A stretch of 12,843 nt of DNA from Pseudomonadota bacterium. Its GTDB lineage: Bacteria > Pseudomonadota > Gammaproteobacteria > Burkholderiales > Burkholderiaceae_F. The notes beneath the pieces are model-generated. The model was given only the letters and a program-made list of their open reading frames with translations, was not told the DNA's origin and ran no database searches. The DNA lies in contig JAEZVV010000072.1 in the NCBI GenBank assembly GCA_023443095.1, positions 1-12,843 on the forward strand, read 5' to 3'. The number at the start of each line of letters is the position of its first letter. Positions within the stretch are counted from its first letter, which is position 1. This document shows positions 12,664 to 12,843 of this stretch, piece after piece. Made by a program: the position numbers and the translations under genes.

Positions 12664-12843
12664 TCATGGGTTGGCGCGGCGCAGCAAATGAAAAGCTACG
12701 CGGCCGGCACGGTCTTGACGAAGGATTTCCAATCCGGCAGCGGCAGCGGATTCGGCGCTGAAAACCTCGGGCGACTCCAGGTAGATCAGGCCTTCGGGCG
12801 CCAGGACCCCGAGCGCGGCGGCCAGGGCCTTGGGTTCGATTCC
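12664..12843 (-). CDS. rsmD: 16S rRNA (guanine-966-N2)-methyltransferase, C-terminal end only
   Basis: The last 59 codons of a minus-strand gene run off the right edge and end with TGA (12666-12664). The visible part reads ALAAALGVLAPEGLIYLES, then an acidic/alanine stretch, and ends GRVAFHLLRRANP. This fits the final strands of the RsmD Rossmann fold (after the NPPF/Y catalytic motif, which lies outside the window) and its usual tail. RsmD methylates G966 of 16S rRNA during 30S assembly. The position immediately upstream of coaD is the classic arrangement and is half of the support for the call. With only the C-terminus visible, the name is likely but not certain. Confidence 0.8.
   Translation of the reverse strand, partial: GIEPKALAAALGVLAPEGLIYLESPEVFSAESAAAAGLEILRQDRAGRVAFHLLRRANP

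Noticed and set aside
11712..12761. A 349-codon frame on + across ferredoxin and coaD
   Set aside because: It is antisense to two genes with unmistakable motifs.

Overview
The window looks like chromosome from a GC-rich betaproteobacterium. A member of the Rhodocyclales or Burkholderiales is my best guess, from inference rather than a database hit. Support comes from the high GC of the core genes, the gene order rsmD-coaD-ferredoxin, an Allochromatium-type 2[4Fe-4S] ferredoxin, and AhpC/AhpF proteins very close to the enterobacterial type.

Layout, left to right. (1) Positions 1-2335 (+) hold the end of a cobalamin nucleotide-loop operon: cobT (5' end missing), cobC and cobS. Both junctions are TGATG stop/start overlaps, so translation is probably coupled. 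The three enzymes activate dimethylbenzimidazole to alpha-ribazole phosphate, dephosphorylate it, and join it to adenosylcobinamide-GDP. (2) Positions 2336-4895 (+) hold the peroxide-defence pair ahpC and ahpF. An AT-rich promoter region with a LysR/OxyR-like palindrome lies upstream. Two GC-rich hairpins without T-tracts separate the genes, and a strong intrinsic terminator follows ahpF. (3) Positions 4896-7634 are a compositionally distinct, probably acquired segment. It carries a single long gene for an ABC-type AAA ATPase fused to a TOPRIM nuclease-like domain (OLD / DUF4435 / PARIS-like), flanked by about 620 and 360 bases with no convincing gene. This is the most interesting part of the window, since it looks like a stand-alone anti-phage gene. 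(4) Positions 7635-10595 (+) encode an AsmA-family envelope protein and a small exported protein with a secretin N-domain-like region. (5) Positions 10616-12843 (-) read the other way: rsmD (3' end only), coaD, ferredoxin, then a DUF418/YeiB-like membrane protein. This is a tight likely operon that converges on group 4 with 20 bases between the stop codons.

No tRNA, rRNA, CRISPR array, transposase or integrase was recognised. All family assignments rest on reading motifs by eye. GC statements come from hand counts of a few 60-base lines.
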